A stretch of 12,150 nt of DNA from Helicobacteraceae bacterium (GTDB lineage Bacteria > Campylobacterota > Campylobacteria > Campylobacterales > Sulfurimonadaceae): assembly GCA_027068615.1 (NCBI GenBank), contig JAMOQV010000020.1, forward strand, positions 1 through 12,150. Reading direction: 5' to 3'. The notes beneath the pieces are model-generated. The model did not search any database and had not been told where the DNA came from. It saw only the letters and a program-made list of their open reading frames with translations. Position numbers and translations under genes: made by a program. Below are positions 6,680 to 12,150 of the stretch, piece by piece. The stretch's first letter is position 1. Each line of letters begins with the position of its first letter.

Positions 6680-8459
6680 AACTACCTGGTTTACCAAGTG
6701 ATATTTTTGGAGCTGGAGATGCAGGTTGTTGTTTTGCAGGTTGTTGTTGCTGTTTAGCCTGATTGTTTGCTTGTGCTATCTTTGCCAATACCTGATTTGT
6801 CTCACCATATAACTCTAAAGTACCATTTTTAACTACTGCTAGTTTATTTGTTACTTGTAGTATATTTGGTCTATGAGTTATAAGTATAACTGTTGTTTTA
6901 CTCTCTTTTAAAAATTTTATAGCTCTAACAAGAGATGCTTCACCTTGATCATCAAGATTTGAGTTTGGTTCATCTAGTAAAACTAATACAGGATTATCAT
7001 ATATAGCTCTTGCAAAACCTATCCTTTGTCTTTGTCCACCCGAAAGAGTTGCTCCACCTACACCTATTCTAGTATCATAACCCTCAGGTAATCGTAAAAT
7101 CATCTCATGAACACCAGCTTTTTGAGCAGCTTCTACAACTTTTTTAGAATCAACTTCATTAAATCTAGCTATATTTTGACTGATAGTACCCTCAAAAAGT
7201 TCTATATCTTGAGGTAGATAACCTATATACTTACCTAAAAGCTCTTTATCCCATTGATGGATATCTGCTTTATCTAGTCTTACTTTACCTTGAACTAAAG
7301 GCCAAAGACCAAGTATAGCTCTTGCAAGTGAAGATTTACCAGCAGCTGATGGACCGATAATCCCAACAACATCACCTTTGTTTATCTTCATAGAGATACC
7401 TTTGATAGATGGTTGTTTAGCACCAGGTGGTACAACAACAACACCCTCAAGAATAATCTCACCTTGTGGAGCTGGAAGTTCCATATACTCTTTATCTTTT
7501 GGAAAATCTTCTAAAAGTTTTTCAAGTCTTGCATAAGATGTTCTAGCACTACTAAAACCTTTCCAACTGTTTATAAGTAAGTCAAGTGGTGCTAAAGCTC
7601 TACCCATAAGGATAGAACCAGCTATAAGCATCCCTGAACTTATCTCATTATGTATAGCTAAGTAACCACCTAAACCCAATATAAGTGATTGAAACATCAT
7701 TCTTGTTACTTTAGATACATTTGAAAAAACACCAGCTTTAGAACTTGCTTCATTTTGAGCATTTAAAAAACCATAGTATTTTTCTTTCCATTTTTCACGG
7801 ATATTACTTCTCATACCCATAGCATTTATAATCTCTGCATTTCTAAGGTTAGCATCAACAAAAGCTGTTGATGCTCTATTTAGTTTATTTGCCTCTGCTA
7901 ACTTTGCTTTAGTTGAATATTCATTAAAAATAGTAAGAGATACCAATACTATAGCTGCAAATATAGAGAAATAACCTAAAACAGGATGAAACATAAAAAG
8001 TAAAGCTATATATATAGGTATCCAAGGTGTATCAAAAAATGCAAATATACCATTTCCTGTCATAAACTGTCTAACTTGCGTTAAGTCGTTTAATGGCATA
8101 GATGAAGCTTTACCAGGGTGTTTGTTTGCTAACTCAAAAAGAGTATTAAAAACCCTTTGACTTAGTAAAGAATCTAACTTGTTACCTATTTTTACAAGCA
8201 TTCTTGATCTTACTATATCTAAAAGTGCCATAGTTACAAATAGAACTAAAACGATAGAAGTAAGCATTATTAGTGTATCTTCACTTCTACTTGTCATAAC
8301 TCTATCATATAGTTGTAACATATAGATTGATGGAACTAACATAAGTAGATTTATAAATAAACTAAAAACACCAACTATTATAAATGATTTTTTAGAGGCT
8401 AAAATAGCCTCTTTAAGCTCAGAACGAGCATCTTTTTGTTTTTTTTGTGGATTTGCCAT
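6678..8459 (-). CDS. Type I secretion ABC exporter, PrtD-type permease/ATPase (SapD-like)
   Basis: Inner membrane half-transporter that recognises a C-terminal signal on the cargo and drives its export with ATP. The 593-residue chain begins with a lysine-rich cytoplasmic stretch, then a type 1 ABC membrane domain with spans near 25-50, 62-80, 140-157, 160-178 and 255-285. There is no N-terminal peptidase C39 or C39-like domain, as in PrtD and RsaD rather than HlyB. In the ATPase domain are Walker A GPSAAGKS (369-376), the Q loop at Q417 (YLPQD), signature LSGGQRQR (472-479), Walker B VLLDEP (D496, E497) and the switch H529 (ITHR). All catalytic residues are intact. A glutamine/proline-rich tail of about 30 residues (564-593) is unusual. 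The gene starts 8 bases after the SapC fusion gene. Confidence 0.96.
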   Translation of the reverse strand: MANPQKKQKDARSELKEAILASKKSFIIVGVFSLFINLLMLVPSIYMLQLYDRVMTSRSEDTLIMLTSIVLVLFVTMALLDIVRSRMLVKIGNKLDSLLSQRVFNTLFELANKHPGKASSMPLNDLTQVRQFMTGNGIFAFFDTPWIPIYIALLFMFHPVLGYFSIFAAIVLVSLTIFNEYSTKAKLAEANKLNRASTAFVDANLRNAEIINAMGMRSNIREKWKEKYYGFLNAQNEASSKAGVFSNVSKVTRMMFQSLILGLGGYLAIHNEISSGMLIAGSILMGRALAPLDLLINSWKGFSSARTSYARLEKLLEDFPKDKEYMELPAPQGEIILEGVVVVPPGAKQPSIKGISMKINKGDVVGIIGPSAAGKSSLARAILGLWPLVQGKVRLDKADIHQWDKELLGKYIGYLPQDIELFEGTISQNIARFNEVDSKKVVEAAQKAGVHEMILRLPEGYDTRIGVGGATLSGGQRQRIGFARAIYDNPVLVLLDEPNSNLDDQGEASLVRAIKFLKESKTTVILITHRPNILQVTNKLAVVKNGTLELYGETNQVLAKIAQANNQAKQQQQPAKQQPASPAPKISLGKPGS

Positions 8460-8467
8460 AATGATAC

Positions 8468-9172
8468 CTAGCTTTGTCTTTTTTGTGCGATATTAAATAA
8501 AGTTTGAATATGTTCTAATGATTTTAGATGAGCATCTATCATAGAGATAATCCCTTTTCTAACCCAATCAGCTAAAATATCATCACTTAAAGCATTTAGT
8601 TTTTCTCTATCTACAACTTTAAAACCATTTACTAAAACTTTTTTCTCTTCACCCTCACCTACTGCTATCTCTCTATCTTCTAAGATGCCACTATCTGCTA
8701 TGATTTTTGCAACATTTTTAGTGATAACCATCTCTTTTTCATGAGCTGTTAAAAACTTGATAGCATGACTTAGTGTATCTGAATGTTCACCTGAACTTTT
8801 AAAAAGTTTTTTACCTTTTGATTTTGAAAAAAGTTTTGAATCTTCATCTATAAGTATAACTTTTTGTTCAGGATTTGATTCAGTTGATGCTAATGCAAAA
8901 GGGTATTTTCTTAAAAATGATGGAACATAGTTTGTTATCCATTTTCCATTTTCATCAAGTGCAAGATTACCACTACCTAGAGATACTAAAGCTATTAAAG
9001 ATGGATTTTCATCTGCACTAAATACAACTGGAAAAGTAGCTCCAACAGAAGCAACTTCAGATGCTACAACTGGTATAAATGCACTCTCTCTTGCAAATTC
9101 TAAATCTTCAAGTGGATTTATCTTTAACTCTTTGTGTTTAGCTTTATCTAATACTACTAAATTTTTATACAT
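8468..9172 (-). CDS. sapC: Possible internal translation product: stand-alone SapC, 234 residues
   Basis: Same frame as the fusion gene but starting at the internal ATG at 9170-9172 (codon 236). AAGGA lies at 9179-9183, 6 bases before this ATG, which is as good a ribosome binding site as any in the window. The product would be 234 residues, in line with free-standing SapC proteins of about 250 residues, and begins MYKNLVVLDK like them. This suggests that sapC was a separate gene that became joined to the preceding RAYT-like gene. Whether the short form is made cannot be decided from sequence. Confidence 0.4.
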   Translation of the reverse strand: MYKNLVVLDKAKHKELKINPLEDLEFARESAFIPVVASEVASVGATFPVVFSADENPSLIALVSLGSGNLALDENGKWITNYVPSFLRKYPFALASTESNPEQKVILIDEDSKLFSKSKGKKLFKSSGEHSDTLSHAIKFLTAHEKEMVITKNVAKIIADSGILEDREIAVGEGEEKKVLVNGFKVVDREKLNALSDDILADWVRKGIISMIDAHLKSLEHIQTLFNIAQKRQS

Positions 9173-9877
9173 TTTTTTTCCTTTTTTTATCGTTTCTTTT
9201 TTTGGTCTTCCTCTTTGTTTTGAGGTTAGACTAACACCTATTTGTTCTTCTAAATTTTTTATAAACTCTACACTGCCAGTTACCGTTTGCTTATATAAAC
9301 TTTTTGTTATAAATTCTAAAGTTTCATCTAGCATTTTAGAATAAAAGATTTTAGAATATGCTTCTATCCTTTGAACCTGTGTAAAACCTAAATTTTTATA
9401 TAAATTATGATAAGTTATAATGTTATCTTGCTCATTAAAAAGGTTTTTATGAACACTACTAAATTTATACTCTTTTAACTTAGTAGCTACCCCCTCTTTT
9501 AAAGGTAGTGTTTCTATGTACTTCATCACATCAAAAAGATAAATCTTATCTTCAACTAAGGATGCTTTATATCTACCATCCCAAATAGTTCCACTTCGAT
9601 TGTACTTTTTGTTATAGTATCCAACATATTTTCTACCAAGACTTTGCATAAACTTAGATATAGCTTCTGGATGTTTTGGAGTTAAAAGAAACTCAAAATA
9701 CTCAGGCATCAATACATAAGAGTGTATATCTATATCGTGCTTAACATTTAGTTCTATAAGCATAGTTCTAAATGTCTCATAGTCCATTTCATCTTTAAAC
9801 AAAACTAGACCACTTAAACTTTTTAGTAAGATATGTTGAGATGAATCCTCTATAAAAACTCTAATTTTACGAGCCAA
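8468..9877 (-). CDS. sapC: SapC protein fused to an N-terminal degenerate RAYT (IS200-like transposase) domain
   Basis: Two full-length modules are joined in one 469-residue frame. Residues 1-235 resemble REP-associated tyrosine transposases: VLFKDEMDYETF (25-36), IHSYVLMPEY (51-60), the strongly conserved GTIWDGRYKASLVED (96-110), YLFDVMKYIETLP (113-125), and the family's usual C-terminal end with QRGRPKK (221-227). The HUH histidines expected at 60 and 62 are Tyr and Glu, while the likely catalytic Tyr120 is kept, so cleavage activity is doubtful. Residues 236-469 are SapC (PF07277), with INPLEDLEFARESAFIPVVASE (253-274) and WITNYVPSFLRKYPFALA (313-330). SapC lies beside the S-layer export genes in Campylobacter fetus; its biochemical role is unknown. 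The start is TTG, supported by AAGGGAA 5 bases upstream; the next in-frame ATG is codon 31, inside the conserved domain. A second start at codon 236 is plausible. Confidence 0.9.
   Translation of the reverse strand: MARKIRVFIEDSSQHILLKSLSGLVLFKDEMDYETFRTMLIELNVKHDIDIHSYVLMPEYFEFLLTPKHPEAISKFMQSLGRKYVGYYNKKYNRSGTIWDGRYKASLVEDKIYLFDVMKYIETLPLKEGVATKLKEYKFSSVHKNLFNEQDNIITYHNLYKNLGFTQVQRIEAYSKIFYSKMLDETLEFITKSLYKQTVTGSVEFIKNLEEQIGVSLTSKQRGRPKKETIKKGKKMYKNLVVLDKAKHKELKINPLEDLEFARESAFIPVVASEVASVGATFPVVFSADENPSLIALVSLGSGNLALDENGKWITNYVPSFLRKYPFALASTESNPEQKVILIDEDSKLFSKSKGKKLFKSSGEHSDTLSHAIKFLTAHEKEMVITKNVAKIIADSGILEDREIAVGEGEEKKVLVNGFKVVDREKLNALSDDILADWVRKGIISMIDAHLKSLEHIQTLFNIAQKRQS
9179..9183 (-). 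promoter_or_regulatory. Internal ribosome binding site before the SapC module
   Basis: The minus strand reads AAGGA followed by six A and then ATG, exactly at the boundary between the RAYT-like and SapC modules. In the fusion frame it is read as Lys-Gly-Lys-Lys-Met. It lies between an A7 run and an A8 run. Confidence 0.5.
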
Positions 9878-9882
9878 ATAAA

Positions 9883-9889
9883 TTCCCTT
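9883..9889 (-). promoter_or_regulatory. Ribosome binding site fixing the TTG start of the SapC fusion
   Basis: AAGGGAA on the minus strand stands 5 bases before TTG at 9875-9877. There is no upstream ATG in frame, and the conserved RAYT-like N-terminus begins right after this TTG. Confidence 0.7.
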
Positions 9890-9906
9890 AATTTATATAT
9901 GAAAGA

Positions 9907-9912
9907 AGTATA
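9907..9912 (-). promoter_or_regulatory. Candidate -10 element for the sapC-led operon
   Basis: TATACT on the minus strand, about 30 bases before the TTG start. The same hexamer is the best -10 candidate before the RTX gene (12128-12133). There is no convincing -35 box, only T-rich DNA. If real, the secretion and glycan genes can be transcribed apart from the RTX gene. Confidence 0.32.
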
Positions 9913-9942
9913 GAGTAATTTATCTTTAAAAGAGATTAAATC

Positions 9943-9983
9943 ACTCTGACACTAAAATTTATAAAATTAAATAGTACCAGAGT
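9943..9983 (-). terminator. Hairpin between the RTX unit and the secretion operon; attenuator or weak terminator
   Basis: Starting 3 bases after the stop codon of the 156-residue gene, ACTCTGGTAC (9974-9983) pairs with GTGTCAGAGT (9943-9952): 10 pairs, two of them G-U. The 21-base AT loop can form an inner ATTTA/TAAAT stem. No T tract follows directly; CTCTTTT comes about 10 bases later. It may act as partial terminator, mRNA end protector or processing site, setting cargo and secretion-gene levels apart. Confidence 0.38.
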
Positions 9984-9986
9984 TAC

Positions 9987-10457
9987 TTAAAAATGGGAAG
10001 ATATACCCCAACTAAAGTTTGGTATAGTTGATTTTATAGATTTTATAATGCTTTTTAGCATATCTATATCACAAGTTGTTGAAGCTTTATGCCCCTCTTT
10101 TGATATAAATTCTATGTATGTCAAGTTTGTATTTGCATCGTATTTTAAGTTTATAGTTACTAGTAAATCCTCTAATGATTTGTATAGATGGATATCTTCT
10201 ACATTTGTACTACTAACATTACTATCTTGAGTTCTTGCCTCTTGAGCTTTTATCTCTATCATATCTTCATCATCTTTATATTCAGAATAATGTTTGTATA
10301 AATATTCATCAAGTATAGGCAAAAGTTGTATTATAAAACTTCTAGTTATCATAAAATCTATACGATTATCTATATCTTGATAGTTTATAGATAATCTTAT
10401 CCTATCTTCTATGCTATCATAAGTTGGAGTTAGTGTTTTTATCTGAATAGTTTTCAT
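9987..10457 (-). CDS. Hypothetical protein, 156 residues, between RTX cargo and SapC
   Basis: I do not recognise this family. Beginning MKTIQIKTLTPTYD, it has no signal peptide or membrane span and should be cytoplasmic. Residues 14-45 (for example EDRIRLSINYQD and NRIDFMITRSF) look like beta strands, followed by a helix LLPILDEYLYKHY, an acidic, Asn/Ser-rich linker near 62-86, and a second alpha/beta part ending in PNFSWGISSHF with the only tryptophan. The chosen ATG (10455-10457) has GGAAA at 10466-10470 with 8-base spacing. A longer reading from TTG at 10472 would use part of that Shine-Dalgarno as its start and is less likely. It begins 4 bases after the RTX stop codon, so the two are coexpressed. 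Position suggests a helper of RTX folding, export or regulation, but this is inference only. Confidence 0.85.
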   Translation of the reverse strand: MKTIQIKTLTPTYDSIEDRIRLSINYQDIDNRIDFMITRSFIIQLLPILDEYLYKHYSEYKDDEDMIEIKAQEARTQDSNVSSTNVEDIHLYKSLEDLLVTINLKYDANTNLTYIEFISKEGHKASTTCDIDMLKSIIKSIKSTIPNFSWGISSHF

Positions 10458-10461
10458 AATA

Positions 10462-12081
10462 TCAATTTCCAAAAGATATAGTACTTGTATCTAAACCAGT
10501 TAAATCTATCACACCTTGTAGTTTAACAACTATATCTGTATCGTTATTAAAAAAATCATCTGAATTCATATTTTCAACAATATATGTATAATCATCATAT
10601 ATAAACCATCGAACAATAGCATTAACACTACCATCTTCAGAAGCTACCAAATTTATAGCCGATGTTAAATCTGAAGTGCTAGATATATCTGTTCTTGAAG
10701 CTACTATATTTTCATTACCATGATTTACAAATAACACTCTATCTATTGAATATTCAAAGTCACTTATATAATCCATACTAGTTATAGTGCTTTCTTTTGA
10801 CTTGAAACTAAACATATCAGTTCCTTCTCCACCAGAAAGAATATCAGAACCTGAACCACCAGATATAAAATCACTACCAAGTTCTCCATCTATTTGATCA
10901 TCTCCATCGCTACCATATAGTACATCATTACCTTCATTACCATTTACAGTATCATTATCTGCTCCAGCATATATAGTATCATTGCCTGTTAAACCATCAA
11001 GTATATCATTACCATTTTCACCATATATAGTATCATTATCTGCTCCACCATATATTATATCTTTAAGCTCACCACCATATATATAGTCATCTCCACTACC
11101 TGCATCCACAAGATTCAATCCTGCTCCTGTTGATATATAATCATCCCCATCATTTGCATATATATGGTCATCTCCATCACCACCATATATATAATCATCT
11201 CCATCTTCAGCTATAATAGTATCATTACCAGCATCTCCATAGAGATAATCATTACCAGCACCACCATATATAATATCATTTCCAACTTCACCATGAATAG
11301 AATCATTACCAGTATCTGCATAGATTTTATCATCTCCTGCATCTGCATATACTGTATCATCATCAGCACCAGTATATATTATATCGTTCCCCGTACCTGC
11401 ATATATACTATCTATCCCCTGTGCAGATTTTATATAGTTATCACCATTTAATGTAGTAATCACATCATCACCAGCAAAAGTATATATATAGTTTTTGTCA
11501 GATGTTGATTTTATAATATCATCATTATCTGTTCCTTGAATAACAACATTAGTAGGGTCTAAAGAGAGTTTAAATGCATCTTGCATATCTTTTGCTGTTT
11601 CAACTGTTGAAGCATCTAATGTAACTATCTGCATTGAAGACTTTGCTAAATCTATATTATTCAATCCATTTTTAACAGCAAAATTAATCCCTACCTCTTT
11701 TTTATTTTCTAAAATTTGCTTATCTGCTAAACTTCCAGTATCTGATTTTACACCATTTACAACAGCTAAAAGCATAGAGTTTTTCGATATATGACCATTA
11801 TCCAATTCACTAGTCCAATAATTTTTACCATCGATATCTGAGTTTCTGCTTAAAAGATTATTATATATTTTATCAACAAAATCCCCATTTGATAAATTTG
11901 AAGGATAATGTTGTGCAACTTCTGATGACTCAAACATAGATTTTGCAACATCCTCTATACTCCAACCTTGTTCTGTAATATTTGACAACCAATAGTTCAA
12001 TCCATCTGCATCTGGAGCACGATTGAAAGTTGCTATATATATCTCAACAAGTTGATCTATTTGTGATTGTGTAGCTGACAT
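10462..12081 (-). CDS. RTX-type secreted surface protein with DUF4214-like N-terminus
   Basis: Probable cargo of the adjacent type I system. The 539-residue chain has no Sec signal peptide. Residues 8 to about 115 look like DUF4214, with two related stretches: YIATFNRAPDADGLNYW (15-31) and IYNNLLSRNSDIDGKNYW (72-89). A linker follows to about 182. Residues 183-425 are 27 nonapeptide units of the GGxGxDxUx type in unbroken register, a calcium-filled beta roll outside the cell. Residues 426-539 form a C-terminal domain ending VIDLTGLDTSTISFGN, where type I export signals lie; it resembles the C-terminal domain of other large RTX surface proteins. The ATG has GAGGA 6 bases upstream (12088-12092). 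Calcium is absent inside the cell, so folding is expected after export. The role may be S-layer, adhesin or biofilm matrix; no protease or lipase motif is seen. Confidence 0.93.
   Translation of the reverse strand: MSATQSQIDQLVEIYIATFNRAPDADGLNYWLSNITEQGWSIEDVAKSMFESSEVAQHYPSNLSNGDFVDKIYNNLLSRNSDIDGKNYWTSELDNGHISKNSMLLAVVNGVKSDTGSLADKQILENKKEVGINFAVKNGLNNIDLAKSSMQIVTLDASTVETAKDMQDAFKLSLDPTNVVIQGTDNDDIIKSTSDKNYIYTFAGDDVITTLNGDNYIKSAQGIDSIYAGTGNDIIYTGADDDTVYADAGDDKIYADTGNDSIHGEVGNDIIYGGAGNDYLYGDAGNDTIIAEDGDDYIYGGDGDDHIYANDGDDYISTGAGLNLVDAGSGDDYIYGGELKDIIYGGADNDTIYGENGNDILDGLTGNDTIYAGADNDTVNGNEGNDVLYGSDGDDQIDGELGSDFISGGSGSDILSGGEGTDMFSFKSKESTITSMDYISDFEYSIDRVLFVNHGNENIVASRTDISSTSDLTSAINLVASEDGSVNAIVRWFIYDDYTYIVENMNSDDFFNNDTDIVVKLQGVIDLTGLDTSTISFGN
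10807..11535 (-). repeat. 27 tandem 27-bp units encoding RTX nonapeptides
   Basis: The 729 bp equal exactly 27 units of 27 bp with no insertion, coding residues 183-425 of the RTX protein. Units vary in DNA but share blocks such as ATATATGG and GATGATTATAT on the minus strand. Fourteen of the 27 units have Tyr at the ninth position. Units 2-5 and 16 deviate most from the calcium-binding consensus. The similarity between units makes expansion or loss by recombination possible. Confidence 0.92.
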
Positions 12082-12087
12082 AATTTT

Positions 12088-12092
12088 TCCTC
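12088..12092 (-). promoter_or_regulatory. Ribosome binding site of the RTX gene
   Basis: GAGGA on the minus strand, 6 bases before the ATG at 12079-12081. It confirms the start of the RTX protein just ahead of the DUF4214-like region. Confidence 0.75.
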
Positions 12093-12112
12093 ATATTGGG
12101 CTTCTTGGATAG

Positions 12113-12126
12113 TGTTTTTAAAAACA
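12113..12126. promoter_or_regulatory. Perfect 14-bp palindrome overlapping the presumed RTX transcription start
   Basis: TGTTTTTAAAAACA equals its own reverse complement. It lies directly downstream of the TATACT -10 candidate on the minus strand, where the transcription start and first transcribed bases would be, which is a typical place for a repressor operator. The core is a simple T5A5 run, so chance is not excluded. Confidence 0.35.
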
Positions 12127-12127
12127 T

Positions 12128-12133
12128 AGTATA
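12128..12133 (-). promoter_or_regulatory. Candidate -10 element of the RTX gene
   Basis: TATACT on the minus strand, which would give an mRNA leader of about 40 bases. A -35 region would lie at the window edge, where only T-rich DNA is visible. Confidence 0.42.
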
Positions 12134-12150
12134 GCTTTTTTTCTGAAAAA

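Noticed and set aside
9132..9344. Plus-strand open frame across the RAYT/SapC joint
   Set aside because: No ribosome binding site or recognisable domain. It is complementary to the fusion gene, and the T-rich joint makes Phe-rich nonsense.
8468..9877. An active IS200/IS605-type insertion sequence
   Set aside because: Both HUH histidines are replaced, the frame continues into SapC, and the gene sits snugly between operon genes with no clear element ends.
9878..9942. A riboswitch in the leader of the SapC fusion gene
   Set aside because: Only about 65 AT-rich bases remain between hairpin and start codon. No known aptamer-like conserved blocks were recognised.
9987..10472. Longer 161-residue version of the unknown protein, starting at TTG
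   Set aside because: The TTG overlaps the GGAAA that is well placed for the ATG at 10457, and no separate ribosome binding site is evident for the TTG.
11164..11451. Plus-strand open frame of 95 residues, very rich in Ile, Ser and Thr
   Set aside because: It is the complement of the RTX repeat array; its monotony simply mirrors the 27-bp units.
10807..11535. Regular repeats that might be taken for a CRISPR array
   Set aside because: Units are 27 bp without spacers, keep a coding frame throughout and encode RTX nonapeptides.

Overview
The window is very AT-rich. Gene content and protein style (a sapCDEF-type secretion set, low-GC codon use, tightly packed genes) suggest a free-living or host-associated member of the Campylobacterota, of the Arcobacter or Sulfurimonas kind; this assignment is inferred, not proven. 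All eleven protein genes and the partial tRNA lie on the minus strand, so transcription runs from high to low coordinates. No gap between genes exceeds about 110 bases.

In transcription order, the first unit (12081 to 9987) encodes a 539-residue RTX-type surface protein with an N-terminal DUF4214-like region, 27 uninterrupted nonapeptide calcium-binding repeats and a C-terminal export domain. A 156-residue protein of unknown function follows 4 bases after it. A hairpin and a possible promoter (9878-9983) separate this pair from a long run of touching or overlapping genes (9877 to 675): a SapC protein fused to a degenerate REP-associated transposase domain, a PrtD-type ABC exporter, an HlyD-type adaptor, a TolC-type outer membrane channel, GDP-mannose 4,6-dehydratase, a family 4 glycosyltransferase, and a membrane polyprenyl-phosphate sugar-phosphate transferase. 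The order SapC-ABC-adaptor-TolC matches the sapCDEF operon that exports the S-layer protein of Campylobacter fetus. The RTX protein is therefore the obvious candidate cargo, and the three glycan genes, coupled to the channel gene by a one-base overlap, suggest that a 6-deoxyhexose surface glycan is co-expressed with the secretion machine.

Downstream lie a weak terminator, a probable new promoter, a small coiled-coil protein, another small conserved-looking protein, a second terminator candidate, and the 5' part of a tRNA-Arg with a GCG anticodon, cut by the window edge.

The most notable element is the SapC gene. Its first 235 residues look like a complete REP-associated tyrosine transposase (RAYT) family protein whose HUH histidines are replaced. 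Its last 234 residues look like a complete SapC, beginning at an internal ATG that still has a good ribosome binding site. It could yield one fused protein, or both a fused and a short form.
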